Positions 38,501-50,500 of a stretch of DNA of 64,000 nt are shown piece by piece. The position numbers were made by a program, and so were the translations under genes. The notes beneath the pieces were generated by a model, which did no database searches, was not told the origin of the DNA, and saw nothing but the letters and a program-made list of their open reading frames with translations. Origin of the DNA: Charina bottae (lineage: Eukaryota; Chordata; Lepidosauria; Squamata; Charinaidae); assembly GCA_023362775.1 (NCBI GenBank), contig JALMGJ010000003.1, positions 77,916,355 through 77,980,354 of the forward strand. The letters run 5' to 3'. Each line of letters opens with the position of its first letter. The first letter of the stretch is position 1.

Positions 38501-41500
38501 GATATGTAGTGAAGCTGGATTTCATCAGTGCCTCTCGTTAGTAGAAAACGTCATTAGTTTTTTCCCCCATTTCTTGCCAGTTTCTTGTATGAACAGTAAA
38601 TGTGAAAACAACCCATCTTGGGTTTTTTTGTTAAATGACAGCATACAGTGATGAGAACTGAATGCCAATGCCCATTCACCCAGTTTGGAAAAATGCTTGG
38701 GAGCATTTCACAATCCCTTTTTGAGGGAGAACTGCTCAGAGTTGAAATAAATGCATCAGCCCAAAGTATACTCTTAATCTGTTTTTCTTCCCAATCTTCT
38801 CCCTCCTTCTTCCAGTGGTGCAATGCCAACCACCCCCAGACATTCAGAACGGGACTCGCAGCAACCAGGAATCAGCAGCATTTCCCAGTGGAATGCTTGT
38901 GGAATATACATGCGATCCTGGTTATGCTCTGATTGGAGAGGCAACTATTCATTGCACGGATGCTGGCAGGTGGTCTTCTCCTGCCCCTAACTGTGAAGGT
39001 ACATTTCATGAGCACAACGTCTTGCATATTGGCTCTTGAAGTGTTGAGGTGCAGAAGTAGGGAATCAGTATTCACCCTGGTTTCCCCTTCTTTATTCAAT
39101 GGGTTGCTTCCAACTAAATCTTTAATTTAAGGCTGCTTCAAAAGATGCTGAGGAACAAGATATTGGAAAATTTAGATCCAGAATTCAGTGGTATGAAAAA
39201 TTCACTAGAGAACCCCAAAGTGCAATTGGTTCAGCTAATTTCCTGTGTTCACAAGTGCTCAGTAGTCTTGAAGTGCATCTTCATAGGAATTATCTAGAAG
39301 TGGAATTTACCTTCCTTGTGTTGATGAGGCAAACAGTGGGATACAATGGATGCTTATTATCTCGTGTTAACTACTGAAAGTCATTACAATGAATTGATGC
39401 AATATCTTGCATATATGAGACACTTTTTTTCCTATTGAAAGTGTTTCTCCACTTGACAATACTTTTTCCTTGAAGGTTCGGTAAAATATTTATTGTTACT
39501 TGTCTTTAACTTTGTCCTATTATGAGAGGCAGATACTTCAAACTTTATAAACATCTTACTCCATGGCTTCTGGCAGCATACAAACTCCCCTATAATGAAG
39601 GATATTGCCTTCATTTATTCCAGACCTGTTCATTTCAGTGGGTGTCCTTTAAGTTGAAGTACACTCATAAGGAAAAAAGAAAATGTACTCAACTGGAGAG
39701 CTGCTGTCCAGCAAATTTCCTATACCAACAGTTCTCACTGCCAGGCATGGTAAATTTTAAAGCCCTATAGTACAATATTTTCTTTTTATTCTTAGGATGT
39801 TATATATTATTGAACATCTTGACAAAGTAAGCTTTCCCCAGTTAATACAATAAATATGAGAAGGATGGCTTTTGATTTTTTTAGTAAAGAAAATGAATCA
39901 AAGAGTTGAACCACAAAATCTGACAATAACGACTGAAATCATTTTTCCTTCTTTTTTTTTTTTACTCAGGAGGTAACTGTGACTCCCCCATTAGGTTAGA
40001 CTTTGCAGAGCTTACTGATGAATATAAGGAAATGAATTCCTTTCCTGTTGGGTCATTGGTGAAATACAAATGCCATCCAGGTTATTTTAAGCATCCTGGA
40101 ATGAATGCCTCTTCTACGTGTCTCAGGAATCAGGTGTGGTCGGAAGTTCAAGAATTTTGTCAAAGTGAGTTTTTTCCCCTTATTCTTGGGTATAGGTCCC
40201 AACGTTCTTTATTTTTTGAACGTAATGTGAATATGTCCATACAATACTGTATACAGTTATAAATTTCAGTTTTGGATGTCTTGGCATAGGAAAGATATAA
40301 CTTGTTTTCTTTTTTGCTAGAAAAATCATGTGGACATCCAGGAGAACCAGAAAATGGCAGGCTGATTGTATCAGGAGATTTTCTCTTTGGTTCCACGTTA
40401 AGTTATACTTGTGAGGAAGGGTAAGTATACATAACACTAATAAGGTTTTCATTTATTTTGCAATAAAAGTGTTGGATGGAAATTTTGGTCCTGATTTCTC
40501 AGAGGAATGGACTTTGAGTCAGGATCAATTTCCAAGAAGAGTTTTATTATGGTCAGCTGAGCAGGCACAGTTCCAAAATAGGTATGTGCATCAGACAAAG
40601 AATTTAATGGCTTTTATATGTCTTTGCATGCACATGCGTAATACTACCCTTTTGAACAACCCTTTGGAATGTTTCTTATCAGTTTTTTATCATATATAGA
40701 CAGTCACCCCCTCTTTGTAAGCCCCACTGCATACGTGTATCTTTTGCTTTGGCTTAATGGAGGATTTCTTTGCAAGCATATTTACAGAAGCATATGGCAT
40801 TTAGTAGATTTAAAAATTTCCTCCTTGAAGAATATTCTTCCATTAGTAAAGGATCACATCCTTTTGGAGCAAAAAGCTCAGGTCAGACCTTCAGGGTGCA
40901 TCTGCCAGCACTGATGGTAATAAAAAAGGTCTTCACAGAAGTACAGAATCTTCACCACAGACACATATGCACAAACAAAAGCATATTTCCCTATACATGA
41001 GCATATACACATACACACTGAAGTTCACACAAATATATACAGGTAGGTACAGTACATGCACTATAACACCTCCCCTCCATTGTTCAAAATTGCTCCATTT
41101 TTCTTCCCCCCAGGCAACAAAATCAGAAAAGTTGTGACTGTTTCTGCTGAATTAAAACTGATAATCAAGAGGCTAGTGAAATGGTTTTCATTTAGCAATC
41201 ATGACCACTAAAAATGGAGCAAATTTGGACCTTTCCATTGAGGTGTAGTTGAATAAGGAACTTTCCCTGGTTTGGGATTGGTCCCAGCAAAAGAACACAT
41301 GATTGCCAATGAGTGATATCGCTGTTTCCTCCTTGCCATCATTGTTTCCTTCCCACACTACTACCATTACTCCTCTGTCACCCCACTTTTCTCACCCCAC
41401 TTCCCACCTATCTGTCTCTCAGCTCAAGTTTACTCCTATGGTGATGGCTGTGGATGTTTGGTTCAGGTCACTTTGAGGCCTGAGAAAGAAACTCCAGTAA

Positions 41501-44500
41501 ATTTCAAAATGATACAAGAGTCACTGACAAATTATTTCTCTTTTTAATAAAGCTTATTAAAATATAAAAGATTTTCTTTAAAAAGCTAGTCTTGCTAGAG
41601 ATTTTTTTAAATACAATGTCTGTTATAGTGAATTCAGCCATTGGGAGTGGAGTCCAAGCAGCGCCGCTGACAAGGCTTGCTCAAAAAGGTTTGCTGCCTT
41701 TGATGAAGAACAAGGTGGTGCCTCTCCATATATAAAAGCTGATTGGACAAAACGAAAGCATGTAGTGAGAGAAGGTTCAGGAGGAAATAGCCAAAATATG
41801 GTTTGCTTTTGCCACAGTGTATTGCAGAAGCCCAGCCACAGGTGTCTATGAAGGTTCTCAGTCATCCAGGTGGAATTGTCTGTAGCTTGAATCATGTCAA
41901 CTGGATTTCTATTTTCTCAGTGGAAACGTTTCGCTCCTTATCCAAGGAGCTTCTTCAGACTGAAGAAGCTCCTTGGATAAGGAGCGAAACGTTTCCACTG
42001 AGAAAATAGAAATCCAGTTGACATGATTCAAGCTACAGACCCAGCCACAGGTGTTTCATTCAATAGAAGATGGCTTGGTTGAAAGCGTGAACCCAGTGAA
42101 AGTGTTGCAGGTTGCACACTTTCGTCCTGAAGATAATTATAGACTTTAATAGAACTTAATAAAAGCAGATAGGATTGCGCTTTTGTGTGAAATTATATCA
42201 CAATCTATTGATCCATTCCTTCAATTTATTCTTCCTCCCTAGTAGATGCGATTAATAGAAGTAGCTTTGTTCATCATTTATGTGCTCTGGAGGCTATTTT
42301 ACATTGAGAGGTCTAGATTGCTAGCCCAAACAAGATTGGGTAATTGAGAAAATATGTAATTAGGAACCAAAGGTGGGATATTGTAAGAGGAATCTGCAAA
42401 ATACTGGCCTGGAAGGGATATGCTTTCCTGTAATAATTCCTCAACATACAAATTCATTGTTTGTTCTTTGTAAGTAATATATTTTAACTATTTATATCCA
42501 GAGTGGATAGCATGTGGCCTTCTAGAAGTTGCCGAGTTGTAATTCTTACATTCTTTCCCACTGGCCATTCTGGGGATGGCTGATAGGAAATTATGCCCAG
42601 GAGAAAGAAGTGGTCAACCCATAATAGCTTCTGTTTTAATGCAGGCACAGACTGATTGGCCAGTCTTCCAGACAATGTGTCATATCTGGAAAAAAAGTAA
42701 AATGGAGTGGCGTTCTTCCTGAATGTCAGCGTAAGTACAGCATACTGTCATATCTCTTTAGCCAAATAATGATTCCATGTGCCCCCTTTCCAAAATCATA
42801 TCATATACTTTTTGTACTTCTGTGAACAGACATGTCTGGGAATTCGGAAAGCTAAAATGCCACTATTCTGGAGGGTGCCAAAGTTCAGGATAACTGCTTT
42901 AGTTGGAGATATGAAGCATGTTCATATGGGGAACAACAGGCTTCAGCTGAACCCTGGTAAGACGGAGTGGCTGTGGAACGATGGCTCCTCTGGATTCGGG
43001 AAGTTATCATCTCTAGTTCTGGATGGGGTTGCACTACCCCATTCAGACTCAGTGCGGAATCTGGGGGTCCTCCTGGACTCACGGCTCCTGCTCGAAGAGC
43101 AGGTGGCAGCCGTGGCCAGAAGGGCCTTTGCGCAACTCCGTGTTGTGCGCCAGTTACGCCCTTTCCTGGATCGGGATGCCCTCCGTACAGTCACTCATGC
43201 CCTGGTCATCTCCCATATAGACTATTGCAATGCGCTCTACATGGGGCTACCCTTGAAGAGTATCCGGAAGCTTCAGCTGGTGCAGAATGCGGCTGCGCGT
43301 GCAGTTATTGGTGCCCCAAGATCAGCACATGTGACACCTCTGCTGCACCAACTGCACTGGGTGCAAGTATGCTTCCGGGTCCAATTCAAGGTGTTGGTTA
43401 TCACCTTTAAAGCCCTACATGGCATGCGACCAGGTTACCTGAGGGACCGTCTCACCCCCATAACATCAAACCGTCCCACTCGGTCATGCAGAGAGGGCAT
43501 GCTGTGGATCCCGTCGGTAAGGGAGTTTCACCTGACGGGGTCTAGAAAGCGGGCCTTCTCGATAGTAGCGCCCACCCTTTGGAATATGCTGCCCCCGGAG
43601 GTGAGGCAGGCCCCATCGCTCCCGGCCTTCAGAAAGAACTTAAAGACCTGGTTCTGCCGCCTCGCCTGGGATGGGAAGGGTAACAGTTCCTCCTGGAGAT
43701 GGCTGGTGACATAGAGTCCTCTTTTAAACATGATCTTACCGCCCCTTGGATTTTATATTTAACTTATTTTTTACTTGCATAGTGTTTATATTGTATTGTA
43801 TTGTATTGTATTGTATTGTATTGTATTGTATTGTATTGTATTGTATGTATTTTTATTGCTGATTTTGCTGTAAACCGCCCAGAGTCAACCTTTCAGGGGA
43901 GATGGGCAGTGATAGAAATTGGAAAAATAAATAAATGTTCATCTTGGTTGCAGATATCACTGTCAAAAATGGGGTCCAATCTACCATTAATGTATCTTGT
44001 GCAGGCTCCACTCAAGCTAATGAGTCTGATGTTAGAGCACAGCAGTGCAAATGCAATTTAATTCTATGTACATGTTCTTGGTAGATTATTATACAATGAT
44101 CTTAATTGCATTATATATATTTTCAATACAGAATTATTAAAAGTTTGTTTATGTACACATACAGGGGTTGTCTCTGTTGATTTAAAGAAATATTTGCACA
44201 AAATAATTGTTATTAACCTATCCCATTGGGAATTGATCAAATAACATACATACATACATACACACATTAAATAAATTGCTATTAACAAAGAAATTTATGG
44301 CAGCTTAATCTTACCATTTTTAATGTGGCATAAACTGTCACGAACACAGTTGTGTTGCAATAATATTAATTAATCTTTAAAATGCTAAAGAATTGTAGAT
44401 GTTCTTGCAATTATATCCAAAAGTCATATTATTCACCTGAATCCATTTTTTGGATTTTGGAGCAGCTTATCATATCTTTGTGGTTTTCTCTGCAGTCTGG

Positions 44501-47500
44501 GGAAGGTGAGATATGACTTAAATTAAAACATACGGACTTTTCATTGGAGGGGATATGCGTATTAATCAAATTTTATCTTATTCGAGTAGAGTGGTACTTT
44601 CACATACTGTAACTAGTAGGCAATGGGAGATCTATTGTCTACAACATAGCTTTCCAAACTGTGTGTCGCGACACTTTAGTGTGTCGCAACACAACCCGGA
44701 AGCGGTGGCGGGGGAGTGCACGGCGGCGGTGCAGGGGGGCGCGTGGCAGTGGTGGTGTGCACGGCGGCGGCGGCAGCGATGACGGCCGTGGCACGCCATC
44801 AGCGCTTCCGCATTTTAGCGGAAAACACGAGGCCGCCACCGCCACTGCTGCTGCCACCGCCGTGCACACCACCACCGCTGCACGCCTCCCCATGCCACTG
44901 CCCCCGTGCCGCCACTGCCGCCACCATTGGTGTGTCACTAACGGCGGCAGTTTGGAAAGCACTGATCTACAACCTATAAGAAAAATCAGAACATTTCAAG
45001 CCTCTAGCATAGATTTGGGGAACCTGTGGATCTCTATACTGTATGTTGTTCAAAAACAGCTCCCATTACCCAAGGCCATTGCCAAGGATGGCTGGGCCTG
45101 ATGAGAATGGGAGTCCAGCAGAATCTGGAGTCCAATGGTACCATTTCCCGTCCTTCTTTTATCTGGTCATTTAGTATCATACTCACAAGGAAAATCACAT
45201 CGGTTCTTTTGGACGCAATGGCTGATCTAAAATGCCATGGAAGTAAATGCCCCTGTGGGTGAGCAGCAGATGCCTTGGTCACACGGGCCGCATCTGTGTT
45301 TAATATCCTCCACTGCTGCCAGGGAGCTGGGTTGGAGGGCTGCAGTTGGGAAGGCTGGAAGAAAAGAGCCTGAGACCCGACTAAACTGTGATCAAGCCAT
45401 AGCACAGATGTGGGGTTAACTGACAAACAGAAAATTTATGTCTTTCAGTTGTACTTTTCCTAATCCAAGATTCCCAACTAGCAAAGTTTTCAGATGAGTG
45501 AAAATGGCCTGACTTCCTATTTTAAAAAATGTTTTACTTTTTCTTCTACGTTCTTGAAACAAAATCAAAGAAACAGTGTGAGGAGTTACACGTCAGAGAT
45601 AATTACAGTGTTTCTAAAAAGAGCGTACTAAGACTCGCCAAATATGCAATTGCGAGTAAAAGCCTTAAAAACGGGGAATTTACTGACTCCATTGTAGTTC
45701 CTCATTTACAATTGCAACTGCCACAGCAGATTATGATGCTCCAAATAATATACTGTATGTGTTTTCCCTTTAACTACCTTTTTGACAGACAATATTACAT
45801 TAGAGTCATGAATCCTGAAAATATTCCAGGCTTTATATCCACACTCTAAGAACAAGCAGGAGGAAGGGATTGGCATGTTAACAGCAGAATTCATTCATTT
45901 ACGTGGTTCATTTATCTTTCCTATGTAACCTCTACATTTCTCTAGATATCTTATGTTCATCACCACCAAATATTCCCCATGGCAAGCACAATGGAAAACA
46001 TTTGGAAGATTTCTCCTATGGGACAGCTGTAACATATACGTGTGATAAAGGCTACCCCCTTATTGGAAATGCCTCTATTTACTGTACCACTAAGGACGGG
46101 ATAAACGGAGAATGGAGTGGCCGTGCGTATTGTGGAGGTGGGTTTTCATGTTCCAATCCTTGGTTCTTGTGATGCTCCTCAATCAAGGACCATTTAGTGT
46201 CAACTGCTAACCAGGACCATTTAAAAATACTCCTGCAAACATTTCCCTGGGGACCCCACACTGACGAACTAGCTACCCCTGTTCCTCAGCTACCCAAACT
46301 GAACCCATCAGGCCATGACAGTGCTGCAGAGTGATTCTGGTTCTTTCTCCTGCTCTTCTTCTGACATACAGTGTGTCTCCTTTTCAGTGATGCAGTGTCC
46401 ATCTCCTCAGATTAAGCCTGGGAGGATTGTGGCTGGAATTTCCAGCACCTACACATATAGCCAGAAGGTTAGCTGTGAGTGCATTGGGGGCCACAAGATG
46501 GTTGGCTCCAGAGAGATCCATTGCCAAGTGGATGGTACGTGGCACCCTCCCGTACCGCTCTGTGAACAGGGTAGGTATGAATCTGGGTTTTCCATTTCTT
46601 GAGCAATATTCAGAGCTCTGTTCTGTTCTGTTCGGTTCTGATTGTGCATTCCACTTTCCTTCACTCACAGTTAGTGGAAAGTATGGTGCTTGCAGCTGGG
46701 CCTGGGAACAACTTGTACCTTACTTTTTCCCCTGATGCATCAGCCCACAGTATACTCTTAATCTGTTTTTCTTCCCAATCTTCTCCCTTCTTCTTCCAGT
46801 GGTGCAATGTCAACCACCCCCAGACATTCAGAACGGGACTCGCAGCAACCAGGAATCAGCAGCATTTCCCAGTGGAATGCTTGTGGAATATACATGCGAT
46901 CCCGGCTATGCTCTGATTGGAGAGGCAACTATTCATTGCACGGACGCTGGCAGGTGGTCTTCTCCTGCCCCTAACTGTGAAGGTACCTTTGGGACCACAA
47001 CCTTGTTTCTGTAAGCCCTTGAAGCAGTGAGGCACACAAACAGAGGCTCGCTCTTCACTTGGGTTTCCTCTTCGTCATTGAATGGAATGTCTCTAAATCC
47101 ATCCTTAACTGAAGGCTGCTTCAAAAGCTGCTGCGGTATCAGAACTAGGAGAATTTAGACGTAGAACCCAGCATTTTGTAACTGGCAGTTTGAGGCCTCA
47201 CCGAAGAGACCCTGAAAGGGTGTAACTGCTGACAAAAAGCCCCTTCCTGTGGCCATTCCCTTCTGGGGGGTCGTGGTGCTGGTCTCCCCAGGTCTACTGT
47301 TCACCTGGGAAAAGCTGCAGCGAGCTGTGAATAGTTTTGGAGTATTTTGGGGGGACTGATGTATTAATGTGAATTTAACTTTTGAAAATCACAGATTTGG
47401 TTTTTGTTTTTGTTTTTAAACTTGGAATAAAATAAAAGCACATGTACTAAATTAATAATAAGCCAGGATTTGTTCAAAACAGGGGCTAATGAATAAGCCA

Positions 47501-50500
47501 ATCAGCCTTGCAGTCTTTGCAAAATAGCCATGACTTATTTGGCCAATTCCTGGTTTATTTTATCCATTCCCCTGACCATATTCTGTATAAATGCACAGTG
47601 TACCAAAAACAGGATTATACCAGAATTCTGTGTTCAGCTTAAATGCAAATTACGATAAAGAAATGCAGGATTTGTTAATCAAGAAGAATCATGATTTTGA
47701 ATTCTACATTCTTGATAAAAGATAGATTGTGTCTCATACTTAGGATACGTGTCCATATTACACTAATCTAAAACTAAATAAGCCATGCCATGGTTTACTG
47801 GTACTTTCAAATCCCGCAGTGTAATTGATGTAAAAGAAATACATTGTTTTCCGCTTTCTAAAGTGCTCTAAGTTTGCCTCTCAAAGTATGTGCCCCTAAT
47901 ATCTCTGCCATTGCTAACTATTTTCAGTAGGGAAGAACATAAAGAATCCTACTCTTTTTACCTTGGGTTGAATTGTTCCCTGATTAAGAGTGCCTTGTAA
48001 TTAAAATTTGGAAAGTTATAGAAAATTGTCATAGAAAATCAGGCAGAACTAGGAATTATGCAAATATTCTTATCTATCAAACTGAAAGTGGCAATAGCAT
48101 GTTTGGTGATAACATTAATAGTATTGATAGTATTAATATTAATAATAGCAACAACTGACAATAATTTGCCAATGGTTTGTTTCTTTTTAGGAGGCACCTG
48201 TGGCCCTCCCATTTCATTAGATTGGGCAGAGATCGCAGATGAATATAAACAAATCAAGTCCTTTCTTCTGGGTTCAACTGTGAAATATATCTGTCATCCT
48301 GGCTATGTTAGGAATCCTGAACTGAAAGCCACTGTTACATGCATTAGGAATCAGGTTTGGTCAGAAATTCAAGAATTCTGTCAAAGTGAGTCTTCCTTTA
48401 TTCTGATCAAACCACAAGATAGGATGGAATGGCCTTTCAAGGGGGGTTAATTTTGTATCAAATTGTGTAACTGAACCCCTGGGAGTATATTTGTTGGCTG
48501 CTAACTACAGAGAGAAACCTTGAATCAGTTTCATACATTTTATGTTCCTCACAACATAACACAGGAAAGTAGAATTCCTCCTGTTTTCTCCTAGGAAAAT
48601 CATGTGGACATCCAGGAGAACCAGAGGGTGGCAGATTGCTTGTAACAGGAGATTTTCTCTTTGGTTCCACTGTAAATTACCAGTGTGAGAAAGGGTAAGT
48701 TTCAGGGAACCCAACACAATTCCCAGTGGTATTATTCTTCCTGTTTCTTTCTTCCTCCTCTGACCAGAGTAAGCAGAAACTGTCTAGGTGGAACGCTTCA
48801 GGGTGGAGTGGGGGAAATCACACTTTCCTCACCAGTTACTGGGCAAGGCCTGTACCCCAGTGGGGAAGGAGTGGTCCTGGCCAGTTTGGGAGTCCCTTCA
48901 ACTTGCTGCTGCCTCTTTTGCTGTTGGTATCTTCTCTTTCAATCTACGTTTTCTAAAAGAAGAGCATCAGCAAAGATTAGGAGTGAACAGGATGAAAAGG
49001 AAGGACCACTATCAGGTTGATAGATTGTGTAAATAAATAGTAGAGTTGAACAAGTTCTCCCTTTCGATCTGTTTCATCTAGAAAAAAAATCATTAGGAAA
49101 TTTCTCCTTCCAATGTATGATTTTAAAGATACAGGACTTTTGCCAAAACAAGAGTTAGCAATCATAGAAACTAATTTCTCCCGCAGGCTGCTAGTTTGCT
49201 ATCTAGCAATCTATCTGCCTCTACGCATACACATATGGTGTCTTTCTATGCATATGCATACATCTAAATCTAGACTGACATCACATAAAGAGAAAGCATG
49301 GGATGAATGAATAGAAAAATACTTTATGAGGCACTTAGTCATCTTTATTCCTGCATTTTACTCAGACCTGAAGGCCACCTCAGACCTGAAACAACTCTAA
49401 GCAGCTCATTTTGAACTAGAGTAGACAAAGGGATGTAGCATGTCCATTTGATTCCAAGCATCTAAAGTCTGCATCCTTATACAAAATATATATATATAAA
49501 ATGATGATATACTGTTTCTTCTGTCTCAATACAGGTACAGGCTGATTGGCAAGTCTTCCAGAAAGTGTGTAATATCTGATAATAGAATGGTATGGACTGG
49601 TCAACTTCCCCACTGTGAGAGTAAGTAGTACTACGTATCTAAGTAATATGTAAAAGAATACTCTTTATTGCTCCTTGCCAACGTAAGTTCAGAAGAAAAT
49701 GAATTGATGAATTAATTGAAAATGGATTAAAATGAAAAGTACATTTTCAGTTAACGAAGACCCCAAATGCTCCTTTTGGTGGTTCATCTTCTCCTTCTTT
49801 CTAGTTATTCCATGTTTTCCACCACCAAATATTCCCCATGGCAAGCACAATGGAAAACATTTGGAAGATTTCTCCTATGGGACAGCTGTAACATATACGT
49901 GTGACAAAGGCTACCCCCTTATTGGAAATGCCTCTATTTACTGTACCACTAAGGACGGGATAAACGGAGAATGGAGTGGCCGTGCGTATTGTGGAGGTGG
50001 GTTTTCATGTTCCAATCCTTGGTTCTTGTGATGCTCCTCAATCACGGACCATTTAGTGTCAACTGCTAACCAGGACCATTTAAAAATACTCCTGCAAACG
50101 TTTCCCTGGGGACCCCACACTGACGAACTAGCTACCCCTGTTCCTCAGCTACCCAAACTGAACCCATCAGGCCATGACAGTGCTGCAGAGTGATTCTGGT
50201 TCTTTCTCCTGCTCTTCTTCTGACATACAGTGTGTCTCCTTTTCAGTGATGCAGTGTCCATCTCCTCAGATTAAGCATGGGAGGATTGTGGCTGGAATTT
50301 CCAGCACCTACACATATAGCCAGAAGGTTAGCTTTGAGTGCATTGGGGGCCACAAGATGGTTGGCTCCAGAGAGATCCATTGCCAAGTGGATGGTACGTG
50401 GCACCCTCCCGTACCTCTCTGTGAACAGGGTAGGTATGAATCTGGGTTTTCCATTTCTTGAGCAATATTCAGAGCTCTGTTCTGTTCTGTTTTAATTGTG

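Larger units (their letters stand above)
45955..47396 (+). repeat. Mosaic duplicated block (c2-d3-e4)
   Basis: The first part matches 30880-31555 (c1-d1). The second part matches 33540-34026 joined to 37240-37555, i.e. the d2-e2 segment without the BovB. It reads as a recombinant of two segments of the first block. Confidence 0.8.
48501..50490 (+). repeat. Near-identical long block, copy 2 (exons b3-c3-d4 with introns)
   Basis: Partner of 29571-31555. After 50490 similarity to the first block falls to that of older paralogues. Confidence 0.88.

Noticed and set aside
42967..43410. Long alternative plus-strand frame (147 residues) with Cys-rich translation
   Set aside because: Overlaps the CR1 reverse transcriptase frame in another register; no family match and CR1 explains the sequence.
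44639..45101. Overlapping frames of more than 100 residues on both strands
   Set aside because: They come from the GGC-rich interior of a hAT MITE and lack splice or family support.
45528..45700. Possible hAT transposase remnant
   Set aside because: Only a faint resemblance in a short stretch (RLAKYAIASKSLKNGEF); a profile search would be needed.
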